Positions 26,299 through 35,449 of a stretch of 64,000 nt of DNA are shown piece by piece (the first letter of the stretch is position 1; each line of letters begins with the position of its first letter). The notes under the pieces are model-generated. The model saw only the letters and a program-made list of their open reading frames with translations, had not been told where the DNA came from and ran no database searches. A program made the translations under genes and the position numbers. Source of the stretch: Chryseobacterium shigense (GTDB lineage: Bacteria; Bacteroidota; Bacteroidia; Flavobacteriales; Weeksellaceae); the NCBI RefSeq assembly GCF_900156575.1, contig NZ_FTNY01000004.1, positions 558,001 through 622,000 on the forward strand, read 5' to 3'.

Positions 26299-26703
26299 AT
26301 GGAAACAGTGAATACCAACATTTTTCCAAAAGGAGAAAAAGTCCCTGAGGCCTATTTTTCCGGAGGAACAGCATGGGTGCAGATTTTAAAACCCAATGAA
26401 GATGATCTGAACTGCCAGATCGGAAATGTTGTCTTTGAGCCCGGATGCAGAAATAACTGGCATTCTCACGGCGGCGGACAAATTTTAATCGTAACTTCAG
26501 GAACAGGATTTTATCAGGAAAAAGGAAAACCAGCTCAGGTATTGCGTGCAGGAGATGTGGTGAATATTCTTCCCGAGATCATCCACTGGCATGGGGCAGC
26601 TGCAGACAGTGAGTTTACGCATATCGCGATAAATCCCAATACTCAAAACGGTATTGTGGAATGGCTGGAACCTGTAAGTGACGAGGAGTACAACAATTTA
26701 TAA
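26299..26703 (+). CDS. Cupin domain protein
   Basis: A 134-aa single-domain cupin. Motif 1 is WHSHGGGQILIVTSGTGFYQ with two metal-binding His and a Gln, and motif 2 is GDVVNILPEIIHWHGA with a His. This is the small quercetinase/carboxymuconolactone-type cupin often found with oxidoreductases. It lies between a divergent AraC regulator and an alcohol dehydrogenase 32 bp downstream, so the pair probably forms an operon handling a reactive alcohol or aldehyde. The substrate is not known. Confidence 0.82.
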   Translation: METVNTNIFPKGEKVPEAYFSGGTAWVQILKPNEDDLNCQIGNVVFEPGCRNNWHSHGGGQILIVTSGTGFYQEKGKPAQVLRAGDVVNILPEIIHWHGAAADSEFTHIAINPNTQNGIVEWLEPVSDEEYNNL

Positions 26704-26735
26704 CTCAACTTAATTAACTTAAATCGAATAAACCA

Positions 26736-27791
26736 ATGAGCACATTAACAGTAAAAGCCTATGGAGCTGAGTCTACCACGGCAGATCTGAAAGAAATGAA
26801 TATTGAAAGAAGAGAAACAACCCCTAAAGATGTAGAAATTGAAATTCTATACTGCGGGGTATGCCACTCTGATCTCCATACTGCAAGAAATGACTGGGGC
26901 GGATCTTTGTATCCTGTAGTTCCCGGGCATGAAATCGTAGGAAGAATTACCAATGTGGGAAGTGACGTTTCTAAATTCAAAGTAGGTGATCTTGCAGCCG
27001 TAGGATGTATGGTAGATTCATGCGGACACTGCGACAGCTGCAAACAGGATCTTGAACAATATTGTCTGAATGGATTTACAGGAACTTATAATGGCAAAGA
27101 CAAGCATTTGGGAGGTCACACTTTTGGTGGATATTCCCAGAAAGTAGTGGTGGATGAACATTTTGTGTTGAGTGTCCCTGAAAATTTAGATCTGGCTGCA
27201 GTAGCGCCCCTTTTATGTGCGGGTATCACTACATGGTCTCCTTTGAGACACTGGAATGTCGGACCCAACTCTAAAGTGGCTGTGGTAGGTTTAGGCGGAC
27301 TAGGACATATGGCGATCAAACTAGCAAAAGGATTGGGTGCTGATGTGACCTTATTCTCCAGAACTCCGGGAAAAACAGAAGATGCCAAGCAATTGGGAGC
27401 TGATCATGTGGTGATTTCTACGGATGATTCTCAGATGGACACTGTAAAGGGAAAATTTGACCTCATCATCGATACGGTTCCTTATGAGCATGATGTTAAT
27501 CCTTATATGCAGACGCTTACTCTGAACGGAACTTTGGTTCTGGTAGGATTTGTAGGTGAATTCAGTGAAACCGAAGTAAGTACAAGACCGATGATTTTCC
27601 AACGCCGTTCTGTTGCTGGTTCATTAATCGGTGGTATTGCGGAAACACAGGAATTACTTGATTTCTGCGGAAAACATAATATCGTTTCAGATATTGAACT
27701 GATCAAAATGCAGGATATCAATCAGGCCTATGAAAGAATGATTAAAAGTGACGTGAAATACCGTTTTGTAATCGATATGCAATCTTTGTAA
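26736..27791 (+). CDS. Zinc-dependent NAD(P) alcohol dehydrogenase (YahK/CAD type)
   Basis: The 351-aa protein has the catalytic-zinc ligands Cys40 (CGVCHSDLH) and His65-Glu66 (PGHEIVG), four Cys for the structural zinc in SCGHCDSCKQDLEQYC, and the dinucleotide loop VGLGGLGHMA. An Arg in the LFSRTPGK loop suggests NADPH preference. This is the cinnamyl-alcohol dehydrogenase/YahK branch, which reduces a broad range of aldehydes. It is probably cotranscribed with the cupin and controlled by the divergent AraC protein. Confidence 0.93.
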   Translation: MSTLTVKAYGAESTTADLKEMNIERRETTPKDVEIEILYCGVCHSDLHTARNDWGGSLYPVVPGHEIVGRITNVGSDVSKFKVGDLAAVGCMVDSCGHCDSCKQDLEQYCLNGFTGTYNGKDKHLGGHTFGGYSQKVVVDEHFVLSVPENLDLAAVAPLLCAGITTWSPLRHWNVGPNSKVAVVGLGGLGHMAIKLAKGLGADVTLFSRTPGKTEDAKQLGADHVVISTDDSQMDTVKGKFDLIIDTVPYEHDVNPYMQTLTLNGTLVLVGFVGEFSETEVSTRPMIFQRRSVAGSLIGGIAETQELLDFCGKHNIVSDIELIKMQDINQAYERMIKSDVKYRFVIDMQSL

Positions 27792-27810
27792 TGACCCGTA
27801 TATTTTAACG

Positions 27811-27844
27811 AAAAGGCTGTCTTCGGGCAGTCTTTTCTGTTTTA
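27811..27844 (+). terminator. Intrinsic terminator after alcohol dehydrogenase
   Basis: AAAAGGCTG (27811-27819) pairs with CAGTCTTTT (27828-27836) with one G-T wobble; T-rich sequence follows. Confidence 0.65.
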
Positions 27845-27913
27845 ATTAAAGACAGTTTCTATCAAATAGATTCACCCCGTGATCCCATATTCTGTTTTCC
27901 TGGTCAATATGTT

Positions 27914-28291
27914 TTATTTTTCACATTGTCCCTTTCTTTCCATGTCCTGAAAAGCCCATGCTGCCATGGCATCTATAACGGGAGCCAGCTCATTTCCTGC
28001 TTCGCTCAATTTATAGGAAACATTTGGGGGCACTACAGGTTTTGCTGTTCTGATCACCAGCCCGTCTGTTTCCAATTGCTTAAGATGTTGAATTAACATT
28101 TTTTCCGTTACTGCAGGAATTGCTCTTTTCAATTCACTGTATCTTTTTTCTCCTGTACAAAGGTTAAACAGAATAATGGGTTTCCAAAAACCTCCAATCC
28201 TCTCCATCACGTACATTACAGGACAATCCTGCACTATTTTCCTGTTTTCCTGAATCGTTGAATTTTCTTTAATAGCTGCCATAGGATACAT
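27914..28291 (-). CDS. HxlR-family transcriptional regulator
   Basis: A 125-aa winged-helix protein with the family core WKPIILFNLCTGEKRYSELKR (recognition region), then VTEKMLIQHLKQLETDGLVIR and the wing YKLSEAG. Cys23 in QDCPV is at the place of the redox-sensing Cys of YodB/QorR-type members, so it may sense quinones or other electrophiles. It is divergent from an NmrA-type oxidoreductase with only 73 bp between, the usual regulator/target layout. Starts at 28291 and 28282 are both possible. Confidence 0.9.
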   Translation of the reverse strand: MYPMAAIKENSTIQENRKIVQDCPVMYVMERIGGFWKPIILFNLCTGEKRYSELKRAIPAVTEKMLIQHLKQLETDGLVIRTAKPVVPPNVSYKLSEAGNELAPVIDAMAAWAFQDMERKGQCEK

Positions 28292-28304
28292 ACTTTAGGG
28301 TAAG

Positions 28305-28338
28305 TACTTGTATAAAAGTAAGTACAAATATAACTTTG
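28305..28338 (+). promoter_or_regulatory. Promoter of NmrA-type gene with overlapping dyad
   Basis: TTG (28308-28310) and TAACTTTG (28331-28338), 20 nt apart, fit the flavobacterial promoter. A TACTT-N6-AAGTA inverted repeat (28305-28320) covers the TTG, within two copies of GTAAGTAC (28300-28307, 28318-28325). This is a good candidate operator for the divergent HxlR protein. Confidence 0.55.
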
Positions 28339-28364
28339 TCTCAGGAAATAAAAAAATATTTATT

Positions 28365-29249
28365 ATGAAAATCATCATCACAGGATCATTGGGAAATGTA
28401 GCCAAACCTTTAACACAACAACTTGTAGAACAAGGACATCACGTTACGGTAATTAGCAGTAATAAGACAAGACAACACGATATTGAATCATTGGGAGCGA
28501 CCCCAGCTATCGGATCCATTACCGATATTGATTTCTTAACCCAAACTTTTGACGGAGCAGATGCTGTCTTTGTGATGACCCCTCCTGCCATAAGCCCGGA
28601 CAACATCGTTCAAAATACAATCAACGTAGGAAAAAACTATGCGGAAGCATTAAGAAAAGCCGACGTAAAAAAAGCAGTAATGCTAAGTAGTGTAGGTGCT
28701 GAATCTCCTGTAGAAAATGGTCCTATTAAAAGTCTTCATCATATCGAAAAAATTTACAATGAGTTAGAGAATACCTCATTCACGTTTTTAAGAGCCGGCT
28801 ATTTTTACACTAATTTCTTCAATGATATTCCATTGGTTAAAAATGCAGGAATTATTGGTGGTAATTATTCGGAAAACATAGAAATTCCTGTAGTTCACCC
28901 TATTGATATTGCTAAGGCCGCAGCTGAAGAACTTGTCAACAATGAACAGGGAAAAAACATCCGATATATTGTTAGTGATTCCCGAAAAGCTTCTGATTTT
29001 GCAAAAATTCTGGGAAATTCTATAGAGAAACCTGAACTGCCCTGGGTGGAGTTCTCTGATGAGGACGCTCTAAACGGAATGGTACAGGCAGGTCTTCCAC
29101 AGGAAATGGCTGAATTATATACTGAAATGGGACGAGGAATAAGAACAGGGGTTGTTCAGAAGGATTTTGCAGAGCATGGATCTGTAGTTGATGGTTCCGT
29201 AAAACTAGAGGACTTTGCGAAGGAGTTTTCTGCTCAATTTAATTCTTGA
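28365..29249 (+). CDS. NmrA-like NAD(P)-binding oxidoreductase
   Basis: The start was set at the ATG at 28365, because the Rossmann strand and Gly-rich loop MKIIITGSLGNVAKPL begin there and the promoter lies just upstream. The 294-aa protein is an atypical short-chain dehydrogenase of the NmrA/QOR2 group: a strand ADAVFVMTPP, AVMLSSVGAE in place of the classical catalytic Tyr-x-x-x-Lys, and FLRAGYFYTNF. Members include NADPH:quinone oxidoreductase 2, which fits control by an HxlR redox regulator. The actual substrate is inferred. Confidence 0.88.
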   Translation: MKIIITGSLGNVAKPLTQQLVEQGHHVTVISSNKTRQHDIESLGATPAIGSITDIDFLTQTFDGADAVFVMTPPAISPDNIVQNTINVGKNYAEALRKADVKKAVMLSSVGAESPVENGPIKSLHHIEKIYNELENTSFTFLRAGYFYTNFFNDIPLVKNAGIIGGNYSENIEIPVVHPIDIAKAAAEELVNNEQGKNIRYIVSDSRKASDFAKILGNSIEKPELPWVEFSDEDALNGMVQAGLPQEMAELYTEMGRGIRTGVVQKDFAEHGSVVDGSVKLEDFAKEFSAQFNS

Positions 29250-29283
29250 TTTTTTTTGACTTTCACTTTGAATGTGATAAAAA

Positions 29284-29318
29284 AAAGTTTCGGCGCACCT
29301 GCGGTGCGCCGAAACTTT
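29284..29318. terminator. Bidirectional terminator, 16-bp perfect stem
   Basis: AAAGTTTCGGCGCACC (29284-29299) and its exact complement (29303-29318) flank the loop TGC, between convergent genes. T-rich on one side and A-rich on the other. Confidence 0.85.
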
Positions 29319-29367
29319 AATTTTTAATTGATTCTATCGGTTTTTTGATATCCCTTTTAGCTTCAAT

Positions 29368-30651
29368 TTATTTTTTCTCCTTTAAAATCTGCTTTAAAAC
29401 TTTAAGTTTTCCATCGATAGGCTGCTCTATTTTCAATCCTAATATTTCGGCAACTAATGGATATACATTGACGTTAGAAAATTCATCAACAACGAGGTTA
29501 CTTTTAAATTCAGGACCCCAGGCAAAAAATGTAGCTTTCATTTCGGGTACGAGTCTGGCATTGTAGCCATGTTTTCCAACGGATGTTTTCTTTCCTTTTT
29601 CCAAAAATATTCTGGGAGCTTTTGGAATAAGAAGAATCTGACCAATTCTGCCATACTGATCGTCTTTTGCTCCAAAATGCAAATATTCCGGAAGCCTTTT
29701 ATCTAAATAGACTTCATAGTCATCTGTTTTTCCGGCTTTAAGTTCTTTGTAAACGGATTTTACTTCCTCAGGATTCTTGACAACCACTCTTAATAAGGTC
29801 TGGGAATTAAAAAAATCAAATCTGTCTTTATTGAAAAGAATGGCCGGGATCTCTAAAGGAGTACTGCTGTCTACTTTGATCATTCCATGGTCAGAGACAA
29901 AAACAAAGTTGACGTTTTTCAATCCTAGGTGGTTGACTTTCTGAACCAGTTCTCCAATTGCGTTGTCTACTAAGTGAACCGCTTCTTCCGTTTCCTTTGC
30001 TTCCGGTCCGAAATGATGTCCGCTTCCGTCTACCTCAGGAAAGTATAATGAAATAAAATGAGGCCTTTTATCCATGGGTAACTTCAGCCAGTCTATTACT
30101 TTATTAACTTTTTCAGAAGGGGTAAATTTTTCATGGTAAGGATAATAATAAGTGGGCCTATTTCCTCCTGCATCGCTGGCGGAACCTACCCACATCAGTG
30201 AAGCTGAAATCATTCCCTGTTTCTCAGCCAGCCCCCAAAGAGGGATTCCACCATACCAGCTTCCATCTTCTGCATTTTTTTTATCACTCATGGCATAGAA
30301 TTCTTTTCTTTTGTAATCGTAGAAAAAATTATCAATCAAGCCGTGATGGGATGGATACAATCCGGTGATCAGACTCCAGTGGTTAGGGAAAGTGATGCTT
30401 GGATAGCTGGGAATCATTGCTTTGGCCTGAACACCTTCAGCAGAAAGTTTTAATAGGTTTTGTGCATTATATTTTTTTGCATAATCATAACGGAAGCCGT
30501 CCGTTGAGATCATGATGACATAAGGTTTCGTTTGCGCATCTACACTGTTATAACGGTTGGGAATCCTAACCTGAGCTGTGTCCACCGGTGATTTCTGTGC
30601 ACAAAGTGTCAAAGAAAAAATAAGCAGTAAAAAATGCAGTCCTCGTTCCAT
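29368..30651 (-). CDS. ENPP-like alkaline phosphatase superfamily phosphodiesterase
   Basis: The start at 30651 gives a signal peptide (MERGLHFLLLIFSLTLCAQ). The 427-aa protein has the nucleotide pyrophosphatase/phosphodiesterase layout: VIMISTDGFRYDY (metal Asp), SYPSITFPNHWSLITGLYP (nucleophile Thr and Asn), a second metal group in PEVDGSGHHFGP, FVFVSDHGM, and a late KHGYNA His. It is expected to hydrolyse nucleotide or lipid phosphodiesters in the periplasm, or on the surface. It is read alone; the next upstream gene is a regulator on the same strand 125 bp away. Confidence 0.88.
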   Translation of the reverse strand: MERGLHFLLLIFSLTLCAQKSPVDTAQVRIPNRYNSVDAQTKPYVIMISTDGFRYDYAKKYNAQNLLKLSAEGVQAKAMIPSYPSITFPNHWSLITGLYPSHHGLIDNFFYDYKRKEFYAMSDKKNAEDGSWYGGIPLWGLAEKQGMISASLMWVGSASDAGGNRPTYYYPYHEKFTPSEKVNKVIDWLKLPMDKRPHFISLYFPEVDGSGHHFGPEAKETEEAVHLVDNAIGELVQKVNHLGLKNVNFVFVSDHGMIKVDSSTPLEIPAILFNKDRFDFFNSQTLLRVVVKNPEEVKSVYKELKAGKTDDYEVYLDKRLPEYLHFGAKDDQYGRIGQILLIPKAPRIFLEKGKKTSVGKHGYNARLVPEMKATFFAWGPEFKSNLVVDEFSNVNVYPLVAEILGLKIEQPIDGKLKVLKQILKEKK

Positions 30652-30775
30652 TATAGAAATTTTCGACAAAGGTACTCTGTCAAAACTTCAGATGAAAGTT
30701 TAGCGGGTTAAAAAATCATTAAAACCATGGTTTAGAATTTTGTGAGCCCAACCACTATTCTATTTATTATTAACA

Positions 30776-31777
30776 CTAATTCTCTTTCCCTATCTGGTCT
30801 GATTTGTGAATATATTCGCTGGGTGTGATGCCTTCTATCTGCTTAAACACTCTGTTGAAAGTCGCCTGATTGGAAAATCCGGCTTCAGTATAAATATACA
30901 TTAAGGTCACTTTTTGCAGATTGCTTTCATCGATAAGCTTTTTCACGTAGTTAATCCTGTATACATTTAGATAATTGCTAAAATTCTGATAGCCTTTACA
31001 ACGAATTATTTTGGAGAGATAATTGTAGTTGACATCTAAAGAAGTACTCAACATGGATATATTCAGATTGGCCTTTTTAAATATTTCATCATTCCTCATC
31101 AAATCTTCCAGTTGCTGAAACAATTTTTCAGAGGCTTCATCATTCATCATCGGGGTTTCCGGTGTTTTTTGCAGAACAGGTACTTTAGTATTCTCCCCAC
31201 TTGTATTCATCAATTTTTCATCCTCAATATCAATCAGAACTTTGAGCTTATTGATCTTATTGCTGTAGATCAATAATAAAATGATAACAAGAAGATTAAA
31301 TCCAAAAAGAAATACATCGGAGATGACGACCTCCGCCCTCGAGTATTTTGGAAATTGGAGGTCAAAATATTCATAGACTAAAAAGCAAACAAGAATATTG
31401 AGAACTAAATAAATAGAATACAGAATCGTCTCCCTTTTCTGAAAAAAAACATAGGCGACTAAAGGAAGCGGAAACAAAGAAACCACATTACCGATAGAAT
31501 TACTCCAAAAAGTAAGCATAATGTAAAAATTATACAATGGAGCAATAATCATATATCCATGAATAATCTGATCTGACTTATATTTTCCTCTGACCAGAAT
31601 ATAAGTATAAGAAAGAATAAATAATCCTCCCAAAAGATAGAGGACGATAGTTGGATTATAAATGAAAAATTGGAAAACAATAATGTTCAGTGTGAGTATA
31701 CTACACATGAGAATAATGTACAGATGTATAAACCTTTTTTTCAGGTTCTCAATTTCATTCAGATAGAAATTCTTCAT
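30776..31777 (-). CDS. Membrane-anchored AraC-type regulator
   Basis: The 333-aa protein starts with six likely membrane helices (about 15-35, 42-62, 72-90, 96-112, 118-134, 152-172) and ends with a cytoplasmic AraC DNA-binding domain (about 225-325): MLSTSLDVNYNYLSKIIRCK, then YIYTEAGFSNQATFNRVFKQ, and GITPSEYIH. Sensor and DNA-binding parts in one chain mean it must act from the membrane. It is divergent from the secreted-protein genes at 31953 and 32562, which are plausible targets. Confidence 0.85.
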   Translation of the reverse strand: MKNFYLNEIENLKKRFIHLYIILMCSILTLNIIVFQFFIYNPTIVLYLLGGLFILSYTYILVRGKYKSDQIIHGYMIIAPLYNFYIMLTFWSNSIGNVVSLFPLPLVAYVFFQKRETILYSIYLVLNILVCFLVYEYFDLQFPKYSRAEVVISDVFLFGFNLLVIILLLIYSNKINKLKVLIDIEDEKLMNTSGENTKVPVLQKTPETPMMNDEASEKLFQQLEDLMRNDEIFKKANLNISMLSTSLDVNYNYLSKIIRCKGYQNFSNYLNVYRINYVKKLIDESNLQKVTLMYIYTEAGFSNQATFNRVFKQIEGITPSEYIHKSDQIGKEN

Positions 31778-31952
31778 TCTTTTGATCTATCAAATAGTTA
31801 TTTTTCAATTTTGTTTTACCTAAACAATTGATTAACAAAACAATACATTATTTGAATATATATTCAAAATCAACTTATGTTCAATTATTTTGATTTGCTA
31901 ATGTAGGTAATTTTGTAAAATGAAAAAAAATAATTAGCTAACCCCTCATAAA

Positions 31953-32495
31953 TTGAATACACACATTAACCATAGAGGAATATTATTCAGCTTTATGCTG
32001 TTCATATCCCTTGTTGGGAATGCCCGTGAAAGGGGGGATTCAACACTTAACAAAAAGATAGAAAAAAAAACAGAAACCGGACAAATCTATATTTCCGAAG
32101 AAACATCTGTTTATGGGAAAGAACTCATTCATAACGCGAAGTTTTCTGTCATAAAAAAGAAAAATATAAAGTCAAGATCCAAATTTTTGGTTCAAAAAAA
32201 AAGAGTTCCGGCTAAGGCTAAGCAAAAAACACAAATTAAAAAAATAAACTATTATGATGATATAATTAGCAATAATGATTCAAATAAAGAATTACAGGCT
32301 ATTTCACATCAAAAAACTCAATGTATCGTCTTACCTCAACACTACATACCAGACATTGAAGCTTTCTATACGATCATTCAAAAATTATTTTTTTCAGAGA
32401 AGCTATTGCCTTCCAGCTATAATCATGCTCCCATTGAGAATAGTAAAATGATCATATTAAGTATCAGGCCTCCCCCAAAAGAATCTTTTCAGTAG
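31953..32495 (+). CDS. Hypothetical secreted basic protein
   Basis: A 180-aa frame from a TTG at 31953; an internal ATG at 31995 is an alternative. The first 24 residues are hydrophobic (GILFSFMLFISLVGNA) and could be a signal peptide. The middle is very rich in Lys (VIKKKNIKSRSKFLVQKKR) and the end is Pro-rich (RPPPKESFQ). No family is recognised. It lies 66 bp before the fibrinogen-like gene on the same strand, so the two may be cotranscribed. Codon use is A-rich, and the gene could be a poorly conserved orphan. Confidence 0.5.
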   Translation: MNTHINHRGILFSFMLFISLVGNARERGDSTLNKKIEKKTETGQIYISEETSVYGKELIHNAKFSVIKKKNIKSRSKFLVQKKRVPAKAKQKTQIKKINYYDDIISNNDSNKELQAISHQKTQCIVLPQHYIPDIEAFYTIIQKLFFSEKLLPSSYNHAPIENSKMIILSIRPPPKESFQ

Positions 32496-32561
32496 ATAAA
32501 AAAAACAATAGAAGAAGAGCATAATAGTGTTCTTCATTAAAAAAAATTAAACCTTATTAAG

Positions 32562-34397
32562 ATGAAAAATAAAATATTCAATATATTTTTGCTCCTATGT
32601 ATTTCAGCAAGAATGTTCAGTCAGGTTGGTATCAATACCACTTCACCCAATCCCAAGTCTGCTTTGGATGTTGTCTCCAAAAGCAATAACACCGGTGTTC
32701 TAATTCCGCGATTAACCACCACTGAAAGAGATGCTATTGGTGCAGTATCCACGGAAGACGGTCTTACAATCTACAATACCGATGAAAAATGCTACAACTA
32801 CTACCAGTCAACCAATGCAACATGGCTCAGCTTATGTGGTACTTACCAAAAAGCGGTGTATACTACAGACTGTACCAACATTAAAGTATTCGGTACCTAT
32901 ACACAAGGAACATCATTAAACGCAAGTAATTATATCACGATGCCTATTACAGTAACCAAGGTAGGTACTTACAATATTATTGCAAAAACCACGAATGGGT
33001 ATTATTTCGAAAAGTCGGGAGTATTTCCTAACACGGGTACTTTCAGCATTACTTTAGATGGCTCCGGTACGCCAAGTGTAGGCCCTCAAACGAATACTCT
33101 TTCATTTGTGTATGACGGGGTAACGGATACTGCATGTACCTCCAAAACAGTAAGTGTTTTAGGTTCGCAGGTAAGCTATGGTATTAATTGTATCGGTGCT
33201 GTAGTTAATGGTACGTACAGCAAGGGAATACAACTGGTCTACGATACCAATACGGTTACAATTTCTCTTTCTAACGTAGATACTGCCGGTACAGTAAGCA
33301 TTAACACTTCTACCAATAATGGTGTAAGTTTCACCACCACAGAGTCCGTAAACAGCAGCAGTACAAGCATTACACTGCATGGAGTAGGAACACCAACTAG
33401 CGCAGGAACGTATACTTATACTTTCACGACCAACGGGGCTAATCCTCAAACATGTACATTCTCTGTGCCTTTCAGTACTACTACAGGTACTTTTGCCAAT
33501 CCTGCCAACCGATGTCTGGAGATATACAATGATGGAAAAACAACAGATGGCTATTACTGGGTAAAAGATGCCAGCGGTAACAAATTTAAAACCTACTGTG
33601 ATATGTTCAACGGAGGATGGACCCTGATTAAATCTCTTTCTGAGAGACAGATCTTGGTGGTAGAAAGAACACAGAATGAATCATGGGCTACACAAACGGT
33701 AAGAAATCCTGTCACCACAGAAACCGGAATATTCAATGAATATGCCTTTGCACTATCTTCTGCCACGGTAAATAATATAGGAAGCAGTGGTGCAGGTGCT
33801 AAAGAATACCGTTTTTCTATCAAAGAAAAAGGACATACAGGGACTACATTAGCCGAGGTAGAAAGTACCACCGTATCTCCAGTGAATGATAATTGGTCAA
33901 AAATCAATTACATGAATGCAGTCGTTACTGACGGAAACCTTGCTACATCGAACTACAGCAGCTTTGGCAACACTACTGCAGGTAAATTGTTTGGCTTTGA
34001 TTTTGGCAAACCTGTTACAGGAAATACTCTCTATAAACTGAATGGTGGTGATTTTATTGCCAATATTCCGGGATTGTATAGCGCTGCTAATTTCTTTACA
34101 GGGATCTATGGAGGTAATGGATATGCAGGAAATAATACAGCCGCCAATAATTTGACGTATACTTATCCTACAGGACAAACTTATACTTTCAATAAATATT
34201 ATGTCAATGATATGTTTGGATTGTACATGAACTCAGAAACACAGCTCAATCACCATATCGGTACATGTTCAAACAGTACGGATGATTTCGGAGGAGCAAG
34301 CTTCTGTAATGCAGGATGGGCCAACTGGAGACCTCATAATTTGAATTTGAGATCCGGTAATTACGAAGGTAGAATTATTCAATATTGGGTAAAATAA
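32562..34397 (+). CDS. Secreted protein with fibrinogen-like C-terminal domain
   Basis: The 611-aa protein has a signal peptide (1-21), then the module QVGINTTSPNPKSALDVV shared with other secreted proteins in this window. Two roughly 100-residue Ser/Thr-rich beta repeats follow, each opening with a Cys and a GTY(T/S)(Q/K)G segment. From about residue 316 comes a fibrinogen-related domain: NRCLEIYNDGKTTDGYYWV, then KTYCDMFNGGWTLI, a central NDMFGLYMNSE, and a Cys-bearing DDFGGASFCNAGW near the Ca-binding end, closing with WRPHNL...EGRIIQYWVK. Such domains bind sugars or acetyl groups in animals. No T9SS C-terminal domain is present, so the export route beyond Sec is unclear. Confidence 0.75.
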   Translation: MKNKIFNIFLLLCISARMFSQVGINTTSPNPKSALDVVSKSNNTGVLIPRLTTTERDAIGAVSTEDGLTIYNTDEKCYNYYQSTNATWLSLCGTYQKAVYTTDCTNIKVFGTYTQGTSLNASNYITMPITVTKVGTYNIIAKTTNGYYFEKSGVFPNTGTFSITLDGSGTPSVGPQTNTLSFVYDGVTDTACTSKTVSVLGSQVSYGINCIGAVVNGTYSKGIQLVYDTNTVTISLSNVDTAGTVSINTSTNNGVSFTTTESVNSSSTSITLHGVGTPTSAGTYTYTFTTNGANPQTCTFSVPFSTTTGTFANPANRCLEIYNDGKTTDGYYWVKDASGNKFKTYCDMFNGGWTLIKSLSERQILVVERTQNESWATQTVRNPVTTETGIFNEYAFALSSATVNNIGSSGAGAKEYRFSIKEKGHTGTTLAEVESTTVSPVNDNWSKINYMNAVVTDGNLATSNYSSFGNTTAGKLFGFDFGKPVTGNTLYKLNGGDFIANIPGLYSAANFFTGIYGGNGYAGNNTAANNLTYTYPTGQTYTFNKYYVNDMFGLYMNSETQLNHHIGTCSNSTDDFGGASFCNAGWANWRPHNLNLRSGNYEGRIIQYWVK

Positions 34398-34412
34398 TTT
34401 TCAGTTATTCAT

Positions 34413-34444
34413 CAGAGATTCTGTAAAGAATCTCTGGTTTTAAA
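34413..34444 (+). terminator. Intrinsic terminator after fibrinogen-like gene
   Basis: CAGAGATTCT (34413-34422) pairs perfectly with AGAATCTCTG (34427-34436), loop GTAA, then T-rich sequence. Confidence 0.75.
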
Positions 34445-34607
34445 ATATAAAACACAAATTCCTTATATAAATACCTTTCTGTTTCTTAAGCAATTTTCAT
34501 AGACTAAATAAGATTCAGGAGGGTATTTCCTTTTTATTAAAGCACTAATAGCCAAGTGATACATGATGAATTAAAGAAAACAACTCTATAACAAAAAACA
34601 CAAAATT

Positions 34608-35372
34608 ATGGCCTTACTAGAGAATTTTTTCAGTTTTAGCTTGATTGACATGCTTAAATATATTCTTATCTCCAGCGCTTTTTATCTGATATTCCATATT
34701 ATCTATAAAAAATCACTAGCTTCCGCCAAAATACAGGATAAATCTATTTCCGGAAACGATATTAGAAGGGAAATTTATCATTCTTTAGTATCTTCCATCA
34801 TCATGACATTTCTTGTTGTCCTCATTGTCAACACTCCCATTGTCAATTCTACCTTACTATATCATACTGTTTCGGAGTATTCCATTCTTTGGTTGATAGC
34901 AAGTATCCCTATCGGAATGTTTATTCACGACACCTATTTTTACTGGCTCCATCGTTTACTGCATCATAAAAAAATATTCAGGCATGTACATCTTGTCCAC
35001 CATAAATCCAACAACCCGAATCCCTTTAGCTCCTATTCCTTTCACATGATCGAAGCTGTGGGTGAAGGCCTGATTATTCCTTTATTATTATTCATCATTC
35101 CACTTCATCCTTTTTCTCTTTATACGTACCTGTTATTTTCATTTATCATTAATGCATATGGACATCTGGGGTACGAAATTGCTCCTCAATGGTTCAGAAA
35201 CTCTTTTTTATTTGGCATTCTCAATACTTCCGTATACCATAATCTTCACCACAGCAAGTTTCATGGAAATTATGGACTGTATTTCAGGTTTTGGGACAGG
35301 ATTATGCATACTGAACATCCAGGATACATTGCCTTGTATGATACAATTCAGAATAACAGATTCAAAAAATAA
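34608..35372 (+). CDS. Sterol desaturase/fatty acid hydroxylase superfamily protein
   Basis: A 254-aa integral membrane protein with four to five helices and the three His clusters of the di-iron hydroxylase superfamily: HDTYFYWLHRLLHH (107-120), HVHLVHH (126-132), and HNLHHSKFHGNYG (around 211-223) followed by FRFWDRIMHTEH. Family members hydroxylate or desaturate sterols, carotenoids or fatty acyl chains in the membrane. In this setting lipid or pigment modification is likely; the substrate is not resolved. It follows the fibrinogen-like gene after a terminator. Confidence 0.88.
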   Translation: MALLENFFSFSLIDMLKYILISSAFYLIFHIIYKKSLASAKIQDKSISGNDIRREIYHSLVSSIIMTFLVVLIVNTPIVNSTLLYHTVSEYSILWLIASIPIGMFIHDTYFYWLHRLLHHKKIFRHVHLVHHKSNNPNPFSSYSFHMIEAVGEGLIIPLLLFIIPLHPFSLYTYLLFSFIINAYGHLGYEIAPQWFRNSFLFGILNTSVYHNLHHSKFHGNYGLYFRFWDRIMHTEHPGYIALYDTIQNNRFKK

Positions 35373-35449
35373 TGATTGGGACCATTCATTTTTTCAAAGA
35401 TGAAGGCCGTCACTAAATTTTACTTAACTATTAATTAATGTAATTTTCT

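Noticed and set aside
35152..35403. Alternative frame inside the fatty acid hydroxylase gene
   Set aside because: It overlaps the His-motif coding region fully and has no family signal.
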